A stretch of 64,000 bases of DNA, taken from NCBI RefSeq assembly GCF_003990915.1, contig NZ_BHXQ01000002.1:715688-779687 (forward strand). Reading direction: 5' to 3'. The translations under genes and the position numbers were made by a program. The notes below the pieces were generated by a model. That model was not told the DNA's origin. It ran no database searches and was given only the letters and a program-made list of their open reading frames with translations. Positions 43,579 through 51,761 of the stretch are shown here, one piece after another (the first letter of the stretch is position 1; every line of letters begins with the position of its first letter). This DNA is from Chryseotalea sanaruensis. GTDB lineage: Bacteria; Bacteroidota; Bacteroidia; Cytophagales; Cyclobacteriaceae.

Positions 43579-46449
43579 CTATGCGACCATTCCCTGCTCA
43601 AACACCTCCACAAACTCTTTCATCTTGTTCAATATCCTTTCGCCAATATTACGTGCTTGCAGAATGCTGGGGCGATTGCCCAAGCATTTAAAAATATCAT
43701 CGCGTAAGGGTTCCTGACCACTATAAATATAAGCGTCAATTAAGGCTTTGAATTGCTCTTTGTCTAAGCCCTCTTCATCACACAGTTTGGCGAGCGCTAA
43801 AACTTTTTGGTCTTGCCAATATTGCTCAAACTCCTCTTGTATTCTATCTGCGTCTTCAATCTTAGGAAGATTCTCGTCTATGAATTTTTCAATCAATTCA
43901 CGCTTGCTTCGGAGTTGAACATCGCTACCCAACAAATCCATGATGGCTTTACGCTGCTTCTCTTTTTCGGATTGCTTGGCCTGCTTCAGTTTGGCTAAAA
44001 GCTTGATGATGTAGGCTACATTGATGATGTCGCGGTGGATTAGCTCTACCTCAAAGTCTATGTCATTTAAAATAGATGTTTTTTGCTTGGCATTCTCACG
44101 TTTGACTTTTGCATATAGGTCTATGTATTTAGTCTGGAAATCAATGAAGGTTTCTTCATCAATGCCTAAAGCTTCCCAACTAAAGTCTGCATAGGATTCC
44201 AATACGTTTTTAGCCCGCAGCAAGGCTCTGAAGGCTTGAATGAAAGCTGCTTCATCCTCCTCGCTTACCAACTCATCTACACTTTGTGGTGTTGGCGTTA
44301 TTCTCAACAAATTCTGCAAGGCTTCATCGAAGCGCTTGGCAATGACTTCAAACGGAGGAAGAATAATGTCTTCAATCGCTTCTTTGTTAGAGAATAAAGT
44401 AATGGCATTATCCGTTGCGTTTTTCAAATTTCTGAAGGCAAGAATATTGCCTTGCGATTTCTTCTCTCCTAAAATGCGATTGGTTCTTGAGTAGGCTTGG
44501 ATGAGTCCATGATGCTTCAGATTCTTGTCTACATACAAGGTGTTTACCTTCTTCGCATCAAAACCAGTGAGGAACATGTTCACGACTAATAAAATATCCA
44601 GACGGTCTTTCTCATCATTGAAAGTTTCTTTCTCTCTTTCCTTTAAACGCTTGCTGATGTCCTTAAAATAATTCTCAAACTGCTGACCGTCCTGTGTAGA
44701 AAAGGCTGTACCATAGAGCTTGTTATAATCTTTTATAAACTCTTCCAGTTTATCTCGGGTGTGGCTTGACTTGTAGGTAGCCTTTGGATCAGCAGCCATC
44801 AACAGCTCATCTCCCGGAAGCTGGTCTTGCGCATCTTCGTCTTCTTCATTAGCACCAAAGGTGAAGATGGTAGCTACTCTCAGATCATGTTCGCCCGCTT
44901 CTTTCTTCTTTCTAAAAATCTCGTAGTACTTAATCAGGTTCTCAATGCTACTGATCGCAAAAATGGAAGAGAACTCTTTATTGAATGTTTTTTGTCCGTG
45001 GTAGGCAATGATGTAATCAACAATTTTACCAAGGCGCTTTTCATCGGCCCAAACTTCGGGACGATCGATGTCTTCTACCTCAATATCCATAAAGGTGTTA
45101 CTCTTCTGCTTGTACTTGCCGATGTACTCGATACCAAAGCGCAATACATTCTGATCGCGAATAGCATCGGTGATCACATACTTATGCAAACACTCCCCAA
45201 ATAAATCTTTGGTGGTTCGCTTACCGAATTCATTCTTAGCAGCATTCTCAGCAAAAATGGGTGTACCTGTAAAGCCAAACAGTTGAGCTTTCTGAAAGTA
45301 TTGTGTGATGCGTTCATGTGTGTCGCCAAACTGTGAGCGGTGGCACTCATCAAAAATGAAGACTACTTTCTTCTCACGAAGATGGGTAAGCTTCTTTTCA
45401 AAGTGCGCCCTCGAAATGGCGTTGTTTAGTTTTTGAATGGTGGTGAGCACCAGTTTGGTATCATCGGTTAATTGACTTACCAGGGAGGCTGTATTATCAG
45501 TTACATCAACGCTGTCTTTTTTGAAGGCGTTGAATTCGTTCATGGTTTGATAATCGAGGTCTTTGCGGTCGACCACAAATACCACTTTATATACTTCGGG
45601 CAAGTCCATAATGATTTGACTTGCCTTGAAAGACGTTAATGTTTTGCCCGAGCCGGTAGTATGCCAGATGTAGCCGTTGTTGTTACTGGTTTTTACTTGC
45701 TTGATGATGGCCTCCACCGCATAGTATTGGTAAGGCCGCAGAATCATCATGTTTTTAAATGTTTCATTTTGCACAACATAGTGCGAAATGAATTTTCCTA
45801 AATGGTCTGGATTTAAAAAGGAATTGGTAAATGCGCTAAGATCTGTAATCCTTCTATTCTCTTTATCTGACCAGAAAAAAGTTTGCATCACCGATTGCAA
45901 GGCATTGTTGGCTAAATATTTTGTATCCAGACTATTGCTGATAACAAATAGCTGCACATACTGAAACAGACCATGATTGCTCCAGAAAGAATGTTTTTGG
46001 TAACGATTGATTTGGTTAAAGGCTTCTTTGATTTCAATTCCCTTTCTCTTGAGTTCAATCTGCACCAAAGGCAAACCATTAACGAGCAAGGTTACATCGT
46101 AGCGGTTGAGAAAGGAACCTTGCTGTTGAAGCTGGTTAGTGACTTGATACAGATTTTGTGACCAAGCTTCATTATTAAAGAAGCGGACATAAAATGTAGT
46201 ACCATCTTCTTTGGCTAGATTATATCGATCACGAAGGGTTTTCGCTTTCTCAAATACATTGCCTTTGGCAAGGTGATTCAGTATAGCATCAAATTCTTTT
46301 GTGGTGAAAGAAGTTTTGTTGAAACGCTCAAGCTGAGATTTCAAGTTTGATAACAGCGCTTCACTGTCATGCACGGCAATAAAGTGATAACCCAACTCTT
46401 TGAGTTTTTGAATTAAGTTGGTTTCTACTATTGCCTCTGAATTTATCAT
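43579..46449 (-). CDS. hsdR: Type I restriction endonuclease subunit R (HsdR)
   Basis: This 956-residue motor and nuclease subunit translocates DNA and cuts it far from the recognition site. The N-terminal nuclease has YDVTLLVNGLPLVQIELKRKG (D...ExK, near 120-138). Superfamily 2 helicase motifs follow: HTTGSGKTLTSF near 265, FIFDECHRSQFG near 366, FGFTGTPI and VNMFLTGFDAKKVNTLYVD with TNRILG. The C-terminal helical part binds the methylase. The ATG at 46449 overlaps the Abi stop as ATGA; a start at 46476 is less likely. It belongs to an operon with hsdM, hsdS and the Abi gene; the HEPN-like gene follows after 41 bases. Confidence 0.96.
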   Translation of the reverse strand: MINSEAIVETNLIQKLKELGYHFIAVHDSEALLSNLKSQLERFNKTSFTTKEFDAILNHLAKGNVFEKAKTLRDRYNLAKEDGTTFYVRFFNNEAWSQNLYQVTNQLQQQGSFLNRYDVTLLVNGLPLVQIELKRKGIEIKEAFNQINRYQKHSFWSNHGLFQYVQLFVISNSLDTKYLANNALQSVMQTFFWSDKENRRITDLSAFTNSFLNPDHLGKFISHYVVQNETFKNMMILRPYQYYAVEAIIKQVKTSNNNGYIWHTTGSGKTLTSFKASQIIMDLPEVYKVVFVVDRKDLDYQTMNEFNAFKKDSVDVTDNTASLVSQLTDDTKLVLTTIQKLNNAISRAHFEKKLTHLREKKVVFIFDECHRSQFGDTHERITQYFQKAQLFGFTGTPIFAENAAKNEFGKRTTKDLFGECLHKYVITDAIRDQNVLRFGIEYIGKYKQKSNTFMDIEVEDIDRPEVWADEKRLGKIVDYIIAYHGQKTFNKEFSSIFAISSIENLIKYYEIFRKKKEAGEHDLRVATIFTFGANEEDEDAQDQLPGDELLMAADPKATYKSSHTRDKLEEFIKDYNKLYGTAFSTQDGQQFENYFKDISKRLKEREKETFNDEKDRLDILLVVNMFLTGFDAKKVNTLYVDKNLKHHGLIQAYSRTNRILGEKKSQGNILAFRNLKNATDNAITLFSNKEAIEDIILPPFEVIAKRFDEALQNLLRITPTPQSVDELVSEEDEAAFIQAFRALLRAKNVLESYADFSWEALGIDEETFIDFQTKYIDLYAKVKRENAKQKTSILNDIDFEVELIHRDIINVAYIIKLLAKLKQAKQSEKEKQRKAIMDLLGSDVQLRSKRELIEKFIDENLPKIEDADRIQEEFEQYWQDQKVLALAKLCDEEGLDKEQFKALIDAYIYSGQEPLRDDIFKCLGNRPSILQARNIGERILNKMKEFVEVFEQGMVA

Positions 46450-47396
46450 GATTGCCAAAGGGGTTCTGCTCTCCAATCTAATCGATTTCCCCTACCATCA
46501 GAAGGGATTCCTAAAAATTGAATGGGTACGTGTGGATATTTTGCAAACAAGATCTCCAACTTAGTCTTCAGGCTATTGCCCGGGTTGGCTCGTTGCAAGA
46601 GGTATTTCAGCACACAGATAAAATAAAAGGACCGCTTATTATTTTGAAAAAACACTCCGACCCATGGACCCACAGGTTTTAACAACCGATCGGGTTCAAT
46701 AGCAAAGTCGCGGTTCCAAAGACGAGAATGGTGTGCGCAAATGTTTCGCACATAGGTAAGCGTGTGCAGCCATGAGGTAAACACAGTATGGTGTACATCA
46801 AAGAAATCGGCTATCCTTTTCTTATCACTGTTATTGCGCAACCCCCTGTAGATGTGCGAAAGTTCGCCAATGGTTAACAATTCCAGGCACATCCAGGCGG
46901 GTGGATTAGCCGGACTGCTATAGGTGTTGATGTAATGCTTGATAAAGACTTCAGGCGTGCGTGCAGTTTTTGCTTTGGAGATGACGGATTGCAAATCTTG
47001 ATAAGGATCTACCAGTGCACCGATTTTATTATAGAAAGGGGTGATAAAGTGCGCCTGATTATCTTGCCAATGCGAATCATGATGGTGCATAGCCATTTGA
47101 TAAATCATTTGTGTTCGTATGGCGATTTCAATTCGTTCAATGCAATCAAAAACCAACAAACGTAATTCTCTGTCAAACGAATAGGTATCTATAATTTGAT
47201 CAAAAGTTGTTCCTTGATTAAACTGATCTTTTTGAGATTGATAGGGCAAGAAATATGCACTGAGACGGTAGTAGCTTATCTCTTTTAAATAGCTAATTGC
47301 CTTAGACTGATCAGGTACAGTAAGACCACGGTTTTGGAGTAACAGCAGTTGATCCTGAAAGGATAAGGGGTCCTTTTGGTATATTTTCTTAGCCAT
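46446..47396 (-). CDS. Abi family protein (AbiD/AbiF, Abi_2)
   Basis: This 316-residue abortive infection protein of the Abi_2 family has the start KKIYQKDPLSFQDQLLLLQNRGL, the characteristic ISYYRLSAYFLP (about 40-51), a central SFDRELRLLVFDCIERIEIAIRTQ, and YVRNICAHHSRLWNRD near 215-230. In the last, Arg217 and His222 form an R-x4-H HEPN-type ribonuclease site. Such proteins can kill or arrest the infected cell. It sits between hsdS and hsdR in the restriction operon and its stop overlaps the hsdR start (ATGA), so it is co-translated with it. ATG at 47396 (MAKKIY) is the natural start. Confidence 0.9.
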   Translation of the reverse strand: MAKKIYQKDPLSFQDQLLLLQNRGLTVPDQSKAISYLKEISYYRLSAYFLPYQSQKDQFNQGTTFDQIIDTYSFDRELRLLVFDCIERIEIAIRTQMIYQMAMHHHDSHWQDNQAHFITPFYNKIGALVDPYQDLQSVISKAKTARTPEVFIKHYINTYSSPANPPAWMCLELLTIGELSHIYRGLRNNSDKKRIADFFDVHHTVFTSWLHTLTYVRNICAHHSRLWNRDFAIEPDRLLKPVGPWVGVFFQNNKRSFYFICVLKYLLQRANPGNSLKTKLEILFAKYPHVPIQFLGIPSDGRGNRLDWRAEPLWQS

Positions 47397-47579
47397 GGGT
47401 ATAAAAGAAAAAACCCCCCAAGTGTGCATCAGAGAGAGGCATGGAGGGTGTATTATCTTTAGTAGAAGAACTTGCTAAGAAAAAAGACCCGAGAACTGAT
47501 CTTACGGTAAGTAACTCAGGTACTGTTAATACAAAAGTATTATATTTTTTACCCTTTTCCATGATTTTATATAATAAAA

Positions 47580-47606
47580 TTAGACAAACATCCGCTGCAA
47601 CAAGCC
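47580..47606 (-). pseudogene. Duplicated hsdS 3' end (tail coding GLLQRMFV-stop)
   Basis: The minus strand reads GGC TTG TTG CAG CGG ATG TTT GTC TAA, that is GLLQRMFV then stop, nearly the same as the end of the intact hsdS (GLLQQMFV, 47738-47712). It lies 132 bases downstream in the same orientation and in no larger coding frame. The remnant suggests that a second specificity gene, or the end of this one, was partly deleted or displaced. Confidence 0.6.
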
Positions 47607-47610
47607 AACT

Positions 47611-47707
47611 GTCTGAATTAGAATTTTCTGGATTTGAGGATGGATAGGATTTTCTCGCTTTCGCAATCCTGTTTAATCTACTAATCCTGAAAATCTTGAT
47701 TCTGACA
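47611..47707. repeat. Inverted-repeat block between hsdS and its duplicated tail
   Basis: The left arm, starting GTCTGAATTAGAATTTTCTG, and the reverse complement of the right arm, starting GTCAGAATCAAGATTTTCAG, agree in roughly two thirds of about 42 positions. The arms carry AGGATT words (repeats of AATCCTG type are scattered in many Bacteroidota genomes). The block separates hsdS from the vestigial tail. Confidence 0.6.
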
Positions 47708-47711
47708 ATTT

Positions 47712-48938
47712 TCATACAAACATCTGCTGCAACAATCCTTTTTTAAACGTTTGGGTTTGGGCTATTTGCGTGGCCACGCTTTCTATTTTGGCATCCAGGG
47801 TGGTGAGGAAGCTGGCGATTTTTTGTTGTTCTAATAAAAATGGGAAACTAAATTTTAGTCGTGAGAAATCGGTCTTATTAATTTGCGGAACAGCTTGTGT
47901 TCCTGCAAGGGGTTTAATCCTTAAAGCGTTATGCTCTAATAATGAATAAATAAACTCATTTGAATTTAAACCGTTCGCTTCTATTGAGTTTATCTGTTGA
48001 TTTGTAATACATTCTTTTCCAGCCTGCGCAACTTTACCAATAGTAGAACCAATGCAAACAAATAACACACTACCTTCTTTTATTAGTCGTCCTTCTCTGA
48101 TGCCCGATTCTGTTAAGGTTGTCTTGGTTTTTGTAATATATCTGCCATTGCCAATATCCGAAGGAGAGACAAATAAATTATCGCCATTATAAAATTCAGG
48201 GATAGAAGTTGAAGGAGTACTACCAGTTGTTATAATTCCAATGTCACCTAATCTCTTCTCCTCCCACTTCGGGTAGGGTTTGCCGTTTTCGTCTTTGAAG
48301 CGGAGTTTGCCGGAGAAGAGTTGTTGCATCACGCCCTTTTTGTATTGTTCGAGCAATTCTTTTTTGCGCGTGAGTTGCTGTATCTTTTCATCTACCGCAC
48401 TTAAAAACGAAGCGATTTTCTGTTGTTCAGGGAGGGAAGGGTAGGTTATTTCGACTTTGGCAATATCTTCTTGGCCAATCGTTGTCATAGTCGCTGTTTT
48501 CCCTCTTTTTATAAATTGTTTTCTTGCTGTTGATGTGGAGAAATTATAATACAAGAAAACAGGAGAATGCTTCTGCTTATTAGGTCGCATTCTTATCAAA
48601 TGCCCATCATAAGTCAAATCGTTTACATTATTAAGATTTACATTAGAGTAAGCAATTCCTTCTTTAACTAATGAAGATCTTGTGAAAAATATATCACCAT
48701 ATTCTACTCTGTTTTTTAAAAATTCTTGTTCATCAATTGCTACCCGTGTTAAAGTATCAATATTTATAGTACCATCAATGTACATGTCTTTTACATTGAT
48801 TATTCTGTAACCACTTCCTACCTTTTTAGGATCATTAAAAGCTCCGTTACTAAACCCATTTACTGACAAATTAATTAATGGAGTTGTTTCCCAGTTATCA
48901 TTAAACTCCTTAAACCTCAATTTTGGAATTACTTTCAT
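47712..48938 (-). CDS. hsdS: Type I restriction specificity subunit S (HsdS)
   Basis: This 408-residue subunit determines the bipartite DNA target recognised by the methylase and nuclease. Two target recognition domains (about 1-170 and 215-380) each end in the conserved LPEQQKIASFLSAVDEKIQQL and LLEQQKIASFLTTLDAKIESV helices, which form the coiled coil that sets the spacing between half sites. The C-terminus GLLQQMFV is typical. The TTG-initiated reading from 48944 exists, but the ATG at 48938, two bases after the hsdM stop, is preferred. A second copy of the 3' tail lies downstream (47580). Confidence 0.95.
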   Translation of the reverse strand: MKVIPKLRFKEFNDNWETTPLINLSVNGFSNGAFNDPKKVGSGYRIINVKDMYIDGTINIDTLTRVAIDEQEFLKNRVEYGDIFFTRSSLVKEGIAYSNVNLNNVNDLTYDGHLIRMRPNKQKHSPVFLYYNFSTSTARKQFIKRGKTATMTTIGQEDIAKVEITYPSLPEQQKIASFLSAVDEKIQQLTRKKELLEQYKKGVMQQLFSGKLRFKDENGKPYPKWEEKRLGDIGIITTGSTPSTSIPEFYNGDNLFVSPSDIGNGRYITKTKTTLTESGIREGRLIKEGSVLFVCIGSTIGKVAQAGKECITNQQINSIEANGLNSNEFIYSLLEHNALRIKPLAGTQAVPQINKTDFSRLKFSFPFLLEQQKIASFLTTLDAKIESVATQIAQTQTFKKGLLQQMFV

Positions 48939-48940
48939 AC

Positions 48941-50500
48941 TCAAAACGGACTTTCAATCCCCAATTCCTTACAAAATTTTTCAATTGTAGCATCGGTGGC
49001 TTTCATGCCGGCATCGAGCTTCTTCAATTCTTTGGCCACGGCTTTCAGGTTAACCGCTTCTTCTTCTTCGAAGGTATCTACATAGCGTGGTATGTTCAGG
49101 TTGTAGTCGTTCTCGGCAATTTCTTCCAAGGTGGCTGTGTAACTGTACTTGTCTTCAGCCCTGCGAGCTTTGTAGGTATCTATGATCTTGTCAATGTCCT
49201 GAGGGCGCAGCACGTTTTGCGTTTTCACTTTCTCAAAGTGCTGACTGGCATCTATAAACAACACATTGTCGCTATGCTCACGCTTTTTCTTCATTACCAT
49301 AATGCACGTGGGTATGCCTGTACCATAAAAAATATTGGAAGGCAAACCGATGATGGCATCGAGACAATTTTTTTCTTTTATAAGGTACTCGCGTATGTGG
49401 CCTTCGGCTCCACCGCGGAACAGCACACCATGTGGTAACACGCAGGCCATGGTGCCTTTGTCATCAAGCTGGTGAACCATGTGCTGCACAAAAGCAAAGT
49501 CGGCAGTGCTCTTGGGTGCTAAGCGACCATAAGGTGCATAGCGATCATCACTCATAAACAAAGGGCTTGCACTCCATTCTGCCGAGAATGGCGGATTAGC
49601 AACGATGGCTTCGAAGCGCAGGTCTAAGTGCGCGGGGCGCTCCAGTGTGTCTTCATTTTTAATGTCGAACTTTTTGTAGTGCACATTGTGCATGATCATG
49701 TTCATGCGACATAAGTTGTAGGTAGTAGGGTTACTCTCCTGCCCGTAAATTTTTCCTACATTTTTCTGGCCTACTTCTCTTGCTACGCGCAGCAATAAGG
49801 AACCGGAGCCGCACGTAGGGTCGTACACATTTTTGAGTTTGGTTTTCCCAACGGTAACAAGACGTGCCAACACCATGCTTACTTGTTGTGGCGTATAAAA
49901 CTCACCGGCTTTCTTACCGGCACCACTGGCAAACTTGCCAATCAAATATTCGTAGGCATCACCTAAGATGTCGTTCTTAGGATTATCTAAATCAAAATCT
50001 ACCTGATCGAGCTGCTGCATAATGCGCACGATCAACTCATTTTTTTCATTTTCAGTTTTACCAAGTTTGCTGCTGGATAAGTCGAGGTCTTCGAACAGGT
50101 GACTAAACTCTTCCTCACTGGCCGTACCCATTGTGCTTTGTTCAATGTTGGTGAGTATCCTGGAAAGATCAGCCAAAATAAAATGTGCTTTACCCTCAGC
50201 ATTCGTTCTTGAGGCCAGTGCTCCAAATAATTCGGAAGGCTTTAAAAAGTATCCTAAGGCATCTATGGCCTCCTCTCGTACGTGCTCAAGAATGAGTTTA
50301 TCTTGTTTGTTGTCTTCATCTATATCCAAATAGGTAATTCCGTCTGGTTCTAATACCTCATCAGCATAAGCATGCATTCTTTCACTGAGGTATTTATAGA
50401 AGATAAAGCCTAGAATATAGTCGCGAAAATCATCAGCATCCATTTTGCCGCGCAGGGTGTCGGCTATTCTCCAGAGAAGTTGTTCAAGTTTTTCAGACAT
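48941..50500 (-). CDS. hsdM: Type I restriction DNA N6-adenine methyltransferase (HsdM)
   Basis: This 519-residue methylase protects the host's own recognition sites by N6-adenine methylation using S-adenosylmethionine. The N-terminal helical HsdM_N domain begins MSEKLEQLLWRIADTLRGKM. The catalytic domain has the SAM motif YDPTCGSGSLLLR and the target-base motif ANPPFSAEW (NPPF). The FYTPQQVSMVLARLV region in front is conserved in the family. It precedes hsdS with a two-base gap. The upstream gene is a 72-residue regulator, separated by a hairpin (50524-50566), so methylase expression may be controlled separately. Confidence 0.97.
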   Translation of the reverse strand: MSEKLEQLLWRIADTLRGKMDADDFRDYILGFIFYKYLSERMHAYADEVLEPDGITYLDIDEDNKQDKLILEHVREEAIDALGYFLKPSELFGALASRTNAEGKAHFILADLSRILTNIEQSTMGTASEEEFSHLFEDLDLSSSKLGKTENEKNELIVRIMQQLDQVDFDLDNPKNDILGDAYEYLIGKFASGAGKKAGEFYTPQQVSMVLARLVTVGKTKLKNVYDPTCGSGSLLLRVAREVGQKNVGKIYGQESNPTTYNLCRMNMIMHNVHYKKFDIKNEDTLERPAHLDLRFEAIVANPPFSAEWSASPLFMSDDRYAPYGRLAPKSTADFAFVQHMVHQLDDKGTMACVLPHGVLFRGGAEGHIREYLIKEKNCLDAIIGLPSNIFYGTGIPTCIMVMKKKREHSDNVLFIDASQHFEKVKTQNVLRPQDIDKIIDTYKARRAEDKYSYTATLEEIAENDYNLNIPRYVDTFEEEEAVNLKAVAKELKKLDAGMKATDATIEKFCKELGIESPF

Positions 50501-50523
50501 GTACGAGTAAATAGTAATTCAAA

Positions 50524-50566
50524 AGCCCACCTCTCTCCTTTTCTTATAAAAGAAGGTAGATGGGCT
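50524..50566 (-). terminator. Imperfect hairpin between regulator and hsdM
   Basis: On the minus strand AGCCCATCTACCTTCTTTT and AAAAGGAGAGAGGTGGGCT form an imperfect long stem with short loop, followed by TTTT. It lies between the XRE gene and hsdM and may be a terminator or an attenuator. Confidence 0.5.
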
Positions 50567-50611
50567 CATGCTAAAGGTAGGGCAAGAAGGGCATAAAAAA
50601 AAGCTGTGGTG

Positions 50612-50830
50612 TTAGGCCTTTGGCAACTTCAATTCACTACACACATATTGGAGTAAATCACAAGGATCAACTTCAATGGCTAAGGCGATCAGGTATAATT
50701 CATCGGCACGAAGTTTCGAAGTTTCATTAGTAGTGAGTTCGCTCATGCGCTGCTTACTCAATCCCGTTCTTCGAGAGATTTGTGATTTTTTTACAGCTTT
50801 CTTATCCAGGTATTCACCAAGCTTGGTCAT
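50612..50830 (-). CDS. Small XRE-type regulator (C-protein-like)
   Basis: This 72-residue helix-turn-helix protein (KKSQISRRTGLSKQRMSELTTNETSKLRADELYLIALAIEVDP), start ATG at 50830, is of the size of control proteins that time restriction-modification expression. It is encoded upstream of hsdM on the same strand and divergent from two unknown genes, with an 11-bp inverted repeat around a promoter-like site in between (50906-50949), its probable operator. The recognition helix sits at about residues 24-32. That it controls the restriction genes is inference from location. Confidence 0.82.
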   Translation of the reverse strand: MTKLGEYLDKKAVKKSQISRRTGLSKQRMSELTTNETSKLRADELYLIALAIEVDPCDLLQYVCSELKLPKA

Positions 50831-50905
50831 ATAGAGTCAATCAATTCTGTACTCTAATATCCTTTTTTTTGACTTATGTACAGAATTTCTTCACTAAAAT
50901 GTTAA

Positions 50906-50949
50906 TTTGTCAATATATTCTGTATCTTTGACAAGATAATATTGACAAA
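50906..50949 (+). promoter_or_regulatory. Promoter flanked by an 11-bp inverted repeat
   Basis: TATCTTTG at 50923-50930 fits the TAnnTTTG -7 consensus. It lies between the perfect inverted repeats TTTGTCAATAT (50906-50916) and ATATTGACAAA (50939-50949). The ATG of the next gene follows at 50954. Arms on both sides of the promoter suit a repressor that would block polymerase; the XRE protein at 50612 is the natural candidate. Confidence 0.7.
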
Positions 50950-50953
50950 ATAT

Positions 50954-51202
50954 ATGATCGATTGTCAGCATTTGTTTAAAATCGAAATCCCCATTTCCAC
51001 CAGCGATGATGTAAAGCGCTATAAAAGTGCCCTCTTAAATATGCTGTCGCACATTATTATAGACGATTGTGATGAGGCCATACAGGATGATTTAAAAACG
51101 ATTTATGCCTTGCTGCTCCACTTTGAGCTAAGCAAACAAAAGCAATGGAGTGCTTACTACGCAGATTTTTTGGTGCGCAGTGAGGAAGATTATTTTTTAT
51201 AG
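50954..51202 (+). CDS. Small protein of unknown function
   Basis: This 82-residue soluble protein begins MIDCQHLFKIEIPISTSDDVKRY and continues as mainly helical (ALLNMLSHIIIDDCDEAIQDDLKTIYALLLHFELSKQ). I do not recognise it. The ATG at 50954 follows the inverted-repeat promoter directly, while a TTG at 50942 lies within the repeat. It is followed by another unknown gene after two bases, implying an operon of two that is divergent from the XRE-type regulator. It may be part of a regulated accessory module attached to the restriction locus. Confidence 0.55.
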   Translation: MIDCQHLFKIEIPISTSDDVKRYKSALLNMLSHIIIDDCDEAIQDDLKTIYALLLHFELSKQKQWSAYYADFLVRSEEDYFL

Positions 51203-51204
51203 TT

Positions 51205-51645
51205 ATGCCTTCTCTCTTTAGTAACAGCGCTGGCACCTTAGCACAGAATGCTTACCACTCCTCACTCTCGCCCTTCAATAATAACTTGTGCAGCGGCTTT
51301 ACCATTAACGATACGCTGCCGGCTACGCACCACTTACAGATTTACAACCTAAGCCTAAGCGCACTTTTCATGTTAGCGTATGGCGTGTTGCAGAAAAAAA
51401 TTATCAGGCATACTATCTATCAAGTCAATAACACTACGCCACTACACGAGCGCTTCTGCTACGAGCTGCGTATGCCCTACCAACTGCGCCATCAGCAAGC
51501 ACATTTCATGCAACAAGACCTGGCGCAACGCTTTCCGCATTACAAAGTCCATCTCGAAAATCAATTTGTATTCAACCCTCTCCTCTATCCGAGTCAGTCT
51601 GGTCATTCAGAAGTGCTTATTATCACGCAAGCAAGTGTCAGTTAG
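51205..51645 (+). CDS. Hypothetical protein
   Basis: This 146-residue protein is of unknown family. It has a central hydrophobic segment (IYNLSLSALFMLAYGVL, about 46-62) that could be a membrane helix or a buried core helix, and a C-terminal part rich in His/Gln (LRHQQAHFMQQDLAQRFPHYKVH). It starts two bases after the upstream gene, so it is likely co-translated. Codon use is not obviously unlike its neighbours. Its reality rests on the intact frame and tight spacing to the preceding gene; no homologue is recalled. Confidence 0.42.
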   Translation: MPSLFSNSAGTLAQNAYHSSLSPFNNNLCSGFTINDTLPATHHLQIYNLSLSALFMLAYGVLQKKIIRHTIYQVNNTTPLHERFCYELRMPYQLRHQQAHFMQQDLAQRFPHYKVHLENQFVFNPLLYPSQSGHSEVLIITQASVS

Positions 51646-51761
51646 AGAAGCTTTACTAGTCATACTTATAACTAGGTAATTGTTGGTGTTGTGCGTTGTA
51701 ATGCGTTATCAAGGCGAGTGCATTCGGCAGGGCTACTTCTATTAATTTTTATAGGCGCTGC

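Noticed and set aside
47441..47647. 68-residue plus-strand reading frame between Abi and hsdS.
   Set aside because: It runs through the inverted repeat and the vestigial hsdS tail of the other strand and has no recognisable family or initiation signal.
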